From positions 1 through 32,214 of IMG/VR virus record IMGVR_UViG_3300006736_000048: a DNA stretch of 32,214 nucleotides; one strand, 5' to 3'. Made by a program: the position numbers and the translations under genes. The DNA is from a virus. Every line of letters starts with the position of its first letter. Position 1 is the first letter of the stretch. Below, piece after piece: positions 28,754 through 32,214 of this stretch. The notes below the pieces were generated by a model that searched no databases, was not told where the DNA came from, and worked only from the letters and a program-made list of their open reading frames with translations.

Positions 28754-28760
28754 CAGAAAT

Positions 28761-28788
28761 GGTGGCTCGTCCTTCGGGGCGAGTCACC
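28761..28788 (+). other. Strong UUCG hairpin after capsid genes
   Basis: GGTGGCTCGTCC pairs with GGGCGAGTCACC over 12 bp (with G-U pairs) around TTCG, a very stable C(UUCG)G tetraloop. There is no U-tract, so it is more likely an mRNA-stabilising or processing element that protects the abundant capsid transcript, or a weak terminator, than a full terminator. Confidence 0.65.
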
Positions 28789-28808
28789 TGCTCTGATGAA
28801 AGGCAAGT

Positions 28809-29003
28809 ATGGGAAAAGTAAAAGTCTTGTGTATTGAAGGTCGGCAGGTAGCCGATGATATATATAACGCAACGGGCGAATACACGATGGATGAGACACG
28901 TGCGAAAAAGTACCCGAATTATTTTGAAATCATTGGAAAAGTAGTAGCAAAGAAACGCAAGACTACATCCAATAAAAATGCCGGGGCAACCGAGGACAAA
29001 TAA
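28809..29003 (+). CDS. Small hypothetical protein
   Basis: A 64-residue basic protein preceded by GAAAGGCAAGT. It starts GKVKVLCIEGRQVADDIYNA and has NYFEIIGKVVAKKRK near the end. It resembles the short proteins often found between the capsid and connector genes of siphophages. Function unknown. Confidence 0.55.
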   Translation: MGKVKVLCIEGRQVADDIYNATGEYTMDETRAKKYPNYFEIIGKVVAKKRKTTSNKNAGATEDK

Positions 29004-29007
29004 GTAA

Positions 29008-29937
29008 ATGGCGCAGACGTACCACCTTTACGCAAACAGCTACGACTTCAGGGCTTATATGAGCGGAACCGATCATGTTACTGATTGGGACACCGATGAG
29101 GCTCCGATAGTGCGCGTGTTGGGTTCAGCGTCAAAGCGCATTGATACTTACCTCGGTCGCAGTTTCGGCATCCGTACAGAAACCCACACTTACGATATTG
29201 GTCAGGGCGCACTTCGCAACGATCAAATCTTCGGGGGCTATGGAAACGAAGTAAACGACTTCCCTGATTACTGGTCGAGTAAATTATCTGGTGCTGCCGT
29301 CCTGCTGCTCGGAGACTGGCTTGCAACAGCCACGACGGTAACTGCCTATGGTCAGACTGCGCGAACGTCCTCTACGGTGCTTACAGAGGGCATAGGCAAC
29401 GACTTCCTGTTGGAGCCTTATAACCGCTCACCAAAGACGCTGCTGAAGCTGGAAGAAGATACGACCGATTCATTGTCCGGTGGTCAACAGACTTTGACGA
29501 TTCTGGGCGAATGGGGTTGGCAGACCGACAAGATTTCATTATCGACGATTGATGCGATAGGTAGCACAAGCACAACCGCTGTTTCAGTAGCGTCCGGGTC
29601 GGGAACTTATGTTGGGGACACCATCATTATCGACACGGAGCAGTTGTACGTGAGTGCTGTATCAGGGAACAATCTGACAGTCATTCGCGGAGTTAATGGC
29701 ACGACAGCAGCGACGCATAGCGGCGGGGCTGCTTATTACAGGTGGAAGTATCCTGACGATGTAACGCAAGCGGCGTTGGATATTGCTCGCACTTACTGGC
29801 GTAGCCGTGACGCTGGATTGACCACGATTATCGGCAGCGGGGAAATGGGAATAACTACGCCGTCCAGTGAAGAAAATGGAATCCTAAAGCGGCTCGACCA
29901 TTACAGGAACAGCAGGGAGACTGCCGTTTATGTCTAG
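29008..29937 (+). CDS. Head-tail connector/adaptor protein with inserted domain
   Basis: A 309-residue protein. The N-terminal part resembles gp6-like head-tail adaptors (SKRIDTYLGRSFGIRTETHT). The C-terminal VTQAALDIARTYWRSRDAG is the closing helix common to the family. Between them lies a beta-rich insertion (TAVSVASGSGTYVGDTIIID, then a YVSAVSGNNLTVIRGVNGTT segment), making it about twice the length of typical connectors. It overlaps the following gene by 8 bases. It should join portal to tail. Confidence 0.65.
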   Translation: MAQTYHLYANSYDFRAYMSGTDHVTDWDTDEAPIVRVLGSASKRIDTYLGRSFGIRTETHTYDIGQGALRNDQIFGGYGNEVNDFPDYWSSKLSGAAVLLLGDWLATATTVTAYGQTARTSSTVLTEGIGNDFLLEPYNRSPKTLLKLEEDTTDSLSGGQQTLTILGEWGWQTDKISLSTIDAIGSTSTTAVSVASGSGTYVGDTIIIDTEQLYVSAVSGNNLTVIRGVNGTTAATHSGGAAYYRWKYPDDVTQAALDIARTYWRSRDAGLTTIIGSGEMGITTPSSEENGILKRLDHYRNSRETAVYV

Positions 29938-30337
29938 CGTTGGAATGACAGTCGAGATGAAGGGCAAACTGTTCGACATATCAGCGGACAAGCGGCTTCG
30001 TGATGCCATGAATCAGGGCATAACTCGAATGGCGTTAGTGACCGAGCAGCGCGTAAAACAGCCAATGCGGAAAGGCGGTCACGGAGTTATAACAGGGCAT
30101 CTGCGGCGTTCCATATCTGGCGAGTTAGTCGGCGACCTAAAAGCACAAGTAGATGCTGGCTCCGCTCGTCAAGGTGCGAACGTGGTCTACGCCAGTTGGG
30201 TTGAAGGGACTAGCACGCGAAATAGACCAAGACCCGGTTTCCCCGGTCATCATATGTTTCGCGATGCGTTCAAGCGATTAGAGTCTGAAGAGAAGGACAA
30301 GTATTTCGCCGAGCCAATAAAGAAGGCAATCGGATGA
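29930..30337 (+). CDS. HK97 gp10-like minor tail/neck protein
   Basis: A 135-residue basic protein with the gp10-like pattern: N-terminal strand GMTVEMKGKL, a helix RDAMNQGITRMALVTEQRVK, and HGVITGHLRRSISGELVG, then VYASWVEGTSTRNRPRPGFP and a terminal FRDAFKRLESEEKDKY helix. This family is found between connector and tail-terminator genes. It overlaps both neighbours. Confidence 0.75.
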   Translation: MSSVGMTVEMKGKLFDISADKRLRDAMNQGITRMALVTEQRVKQPMRKGGHGVITGHLRRSISGELVGDLKAQVDAGSARQGANVVYASWVEGTSTRNRPRPGFPGHHMFRDAFKRLESEEKDKYFAEPIKKAIG

Positions 30338-30771
30338 GCAGGGCTGGAGCAGTAACACAAATCAAGGCACTACTGGCGGCGAACTCGTCACCGAATTTTC
30401 AAGTTGTCTTGGTTGGCGAGCCGTTGTCTATTCCGTCAGGTGACAGAGTAGCGGCGGCGTGGTTCTCTGGCGAGTCCGCAAAGACTAAGACGCTTGGCAA
30501 CGTGATGGTCACGCAAGCATGGACGGTTCGTTGTTACTGGCGGGTGCAAGCATCAGCGCAGAGCAGGGAAGCCACCGAACTAGAGATTTGGAACGCTGTG
30601 CGTGCGGTACAGGCAGGGTTCCGGGGCGACAGCACTTTGGACGGCAACGTGACGGACTTAGATATATCATTGGCGGCGGTTGGGTGGACAGACGTTGGCG
30701 GTAATTCCTTCCGCATCTGCTCATTCAATCTGGAACTAATTGACTTGGAGGCAGAGAGCATCGCTCCCTAA
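30334..30771 (+). CDS. Tail terminator-like protein
   Basis: A 145-residue protein with the alpha/beta layout of phage tail terminator or completion proteins: an N-terminal helix (GAVTQIKALLAAN), strands (FQVVLVGEPLS, MVTQAWTVRCYWRVQ) and a helix (ATELEIWNAVRAVQAGF), then FRICSFNLELIDLEAE. It precedes a tail-tube-like gene, as expected. It overlaps the previous gene by 4 bases. Confidence 0.6.
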   Translation: MSRAGAVTQIKALLAANSSPNFQVVLVGEPLSIPSGDRVAAAWFSGESAKTKTLGNVMVTQAWTVRCYWRVQASAQSREATELEIWNAVRAVQAGFRGDSTLDGNVTDLDISLAAVGWTDVGGNSFRICSFNLELIDLEAESIAP

Positions 30772-30776
30772 AAAAA

Positions 30777-31493
30777 ATGGCAAAGAAATCAGGACTCGGC
30801 AACCAGTTTTATTTCGCAGGATATGACCTGTCGGGAGATGTTGGTGCGATCAATTCAATATCCTCACCACGAGGAGTTGTTGAGGTTGCGTCTATAAATC
30901 AATCAGCGCAGGACAGGCTACTGACCCACAGTGATGGGCTTATAGAGTTCAATTCATTTTTCAACGACGCGTCAAATCAGGAACACGCAGCCCTGTCCGG
31001 TCTGTCAACATCCGACCAACATGCGATGTTCCTCATGGGTGGTTCTGTTGGTGACGTAGGTGCAGGACTTGTCGGTAAACAAATCAATTACGATGGCTCA
31101 CGAACAGCAGACGGTGGGTTGACGTTCTCGGCATCGGTGCAGGGGAACGCAACTCCTGTCGAATGGGGCGTATCACTTACGACAGGCAAAGCAACGACAG
31201 GTGCAGCTTCGTTTGCTTCGGTAGACCAATCAGCCTCATCATCCTCTGGTGCGCTTGGGTATATTCAAGCATTTTCGATTGCGTCTGGAACTGCTACGGT
31301 CAAGATTCAAGAGTCAGCAAATGACAGTAGTTGGTCTGACCTGATTACGTTTTCAAATGTCACAGGTAGGACAACCGAAAGACTAACAATGACTGGGACG
31401 GTTGCCAGATATATCCGTGTGACTGTATCTGGTTCGATTTCAAGCCTAGTTCTTGCAGTCTTATTTAGGAGAGGCGATGCTTCAGACATTTAG
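30777..31493 (+). CDS. Tail tube-like protein with C-terminal beta-sandwich, paralogue 1
   Basis: A 238-residue protein starting MAKKSGLGNQFYFAGYDLSG. The N-terminal 130 residues have the pattern of a tail-tube family (SINQSAQDRLLTHSDGLIEF then NSFFND). The same start and QDxxxxxxxERLLLL...FND pattern recur in the gene at 31839. The C-terminal 105 residues (GALGYIQAFSIASGTATVKI, then TVARYIRVTVSGSI) resemble a discoidin-like carbohydrate-binding sandwich. Such add-ons occur on tail tubes and could decorate the tail or bind sugars. The start lies in a run of seven A residues, with no clear ribosome-binding site. Confidence 0.65.
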   Translation: MAKKSGLGNQFYFAGYDLSGDVGAINSISSPRGVVEVASINQSAQDRLLTHSDGLIEFNSFFNDASNQEHAALSGLSTSDQHAMFLMGGSVGDVGAGLVGKQINYDGSRTADGGLTFSASVQGNATPVEWGVSLTTGKATTGAASFASVDQSASSSSGALGYIQAFSIASGTATVKIQESANDSSWSDLITFSNVTGRTTERLTMTGTVARYIRVTVSGSISSLVLAVLFRRGDASDI

Positions 31494-31836
31494 AGCATCA
31501 GCACCACCGGCTACACATTTCCGTCCTGCCACCTGTGCCGAAGTGGACTGTACGCATTACCTCGGCGGGTGGCACACAATTCTTCCCACCGACGCTCACA
31601 CGACGTTGGAGTGGATACGCCACGAATCGGGATTACAATTTACTGAGAGTCAAGAAGATGATTTGGTTACTTTCACATTCGCGCCGGGGCAATCGTGCTT
31701 CCGTCGCAACCAGCATCGCATCAGCTTAGAACGACCCAGCATATTTACCGTCAACAGTGGTCTTGGGTTTTCACGCAGAGAACCAGATCAATGGGTCGAT
31801 GAGATGGGCGAGCAACTACACAAACTGGAAGGCTAG
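31477..31836 (+). CDS. Conserved phage hypothetical protein in tail module
   Basis: A 119-residue protein starting at 31477 after AGGAGAGGCG, overlapping the previous gene by 17 bases. It has the pattern EVDCTHYLGGWHTILPTD, WIRHESGLQFTESQ, FTFAPGQSCFRRNQHRI and RREPDQWVDEMGEQLH. I recognise this as a conserved siphophage family without an assigned function, usually near tail-tube genes. Two Cys residues and two His residues could bind metal. Confidence 0.6.
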   Translation: MLQTFRASAPPATHFRPATCAEVDCTHYLGGWHTILPTDAHTTLEWIRHESGLQFTESQEDDLVTFTFAPGQSCFRRNQHRISLERPSIFTVNSGLGFSRREPDQWVDEMGEQLHKLEG

Positions 31837-31838
31837 AA

Positions 31839-32214
31839 ATGGCAAAAGAATCTGGACTAGGTATGGCATTAGCCATTGACGATTCGGGTGGCTCAGCAAG
31901 GACAATATCGAACGACGTAACGAACTTCGATTTTGCGATTCCGAGGGCTGTTCAAGATGTTACCGGACTCGACAAATCAGCAAACGAGCGGCTTCTGTTG
32001 CTCGCTGATTTTTCAATCGGTGTGACAGGTGTTTTCAACGACGCAAGCAATATGTCCCACGACGTATTCAAAACTGTCAGCAGCACCTCAGTCGCAAGGA
32101 CTGTGACGATCACTGTTAGCGGGCAATCGCTCCCGAACGAGTGTTTCTTCACGGACTATGCTCTGAGCCGTGGGGCTGGTGGTGAACTGACGTACTCTGC
32201 TCCCGGTGTATTGA
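31839..32214 (+). CDS. Tail tube-like protein, paralogue 2 (3' partial)
   Basis: The first 125 codons of a gene that runs off the window. It starts MAKESGLGMALAIDDSGGSA, and continues FDFAIPRAVQDVTGLDKSAN and ERLLLLADFSIGVTGVFNDA, paralogous with the gene at 30777 (MAKKSGLGNQ, INQSAQDRLL, NSFFNDA). Without the missing C-terminus it is unclear which of the two is the main tail tube. Confidence 0.7.
   Translation, partial: MAKESGLGMALAIDDSGGSARTISNDVTNFDFAIPRAVQDVTGLDKSANERLLLLADFSIGVTGVFNDASNMSHDVFKTVSSTSVARTVTITVSGQSLPNECFFTDYALSRGAGGELTYSAPGVL

Overview
This 32.2 kb window is part of the genome of a tailed, double-stranded DNA bacteriophage (Caudoviricetes). It has an HK97-type capsid and probably a long tail, because tail-terminator-like and tail-tube-like genes are present. 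Every supported gene is on the + strand, and genes are packed with ATGA, TGATG or TAATG overlaps. No integrase, DNA polymerase or endolysin is visible. The host cannot be named from the sequence. The gene style (hydrophilic small proteins, strong AAAAGGAACC ribosome-binding sites, moderate GC) fits an uncultured, possibly aquatic, phage. Tail genes run off both ends of the window, so the middle of the tail module (tape measure and baseplate) probably lies outside it.

Layout. (1) 1-5225: distal tail and fibre genes, including a repeat-bearing structural protein, a large minor tail protein and two tandem paralogous fibre-like genes. (2) 5226-7512: a staphylococcal-nuclease-like enzyme, a membrane-anchored protein, a holin-like protein, a 50-residue membrane peptide and a small protein. 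(3) 7513-19374: the accessory/early region. It holds many small unknown genes, a putative ssDNA-binding protein, a primase-polymerase/helicase, an RNA polymerase alpha-CTD-like protein, a RuvC-like resolvase, an ART-like protein and an ArdC-type antirestriction protein. Four near-identical TTGACA promoters and five copies of a covarying intergenic double hairpin punctuate it. Inverted arrays of an 8-bp AGTTACTT-type repeat lie close to its two ends (7208-7273 and 19393-19493). (4) 19548-22889: a structured RNA leader and a tightly overlapping operon of ParB-like protein, cytosine-C5 DNA methyltransferase, asparagine-synthetase-like ligase and CmoA-like carboxy-SAM synthase. (5) 22890-32214: packaging and head genes (small and large terminase, portal fused to a MuF domain, HK97 protease, major capsid protein, decoration-like protein), then connector, tail-terminator and tail-tube genes.

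The most notable system is in part 4. CmoA makes carboxy-S-adenosylmethionine (Cx-SAM). The neighbouring C5-cytosine methyltransferase has the invariant motif X asparagine (GNxVPP) replaced by arginine (GRAVPP). This is the position where, as I recall, a Lys substitution in M.MpeI gave DNA carboxymethyltransferase activity. The third enzyme is an isolated asparagine-synthetase ATP-pyrophosphatase domain, a fold that activates a carboxylate for amide formation. I infer a pathway: Cx-SAM is made by CmoA, 5-carboxymethylcytosine is formed in phage DNA by the methyltransferase homologue, and the carboxylate is then amidated (for example to 5-carbamoylmethylcytosine) or joined to another amine. This would be a DNA hypermodification that shields the genome from restriction, alongside the ArdC-type protein. 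No chemistry has been shown here; the motifs and gene order are direct observations.
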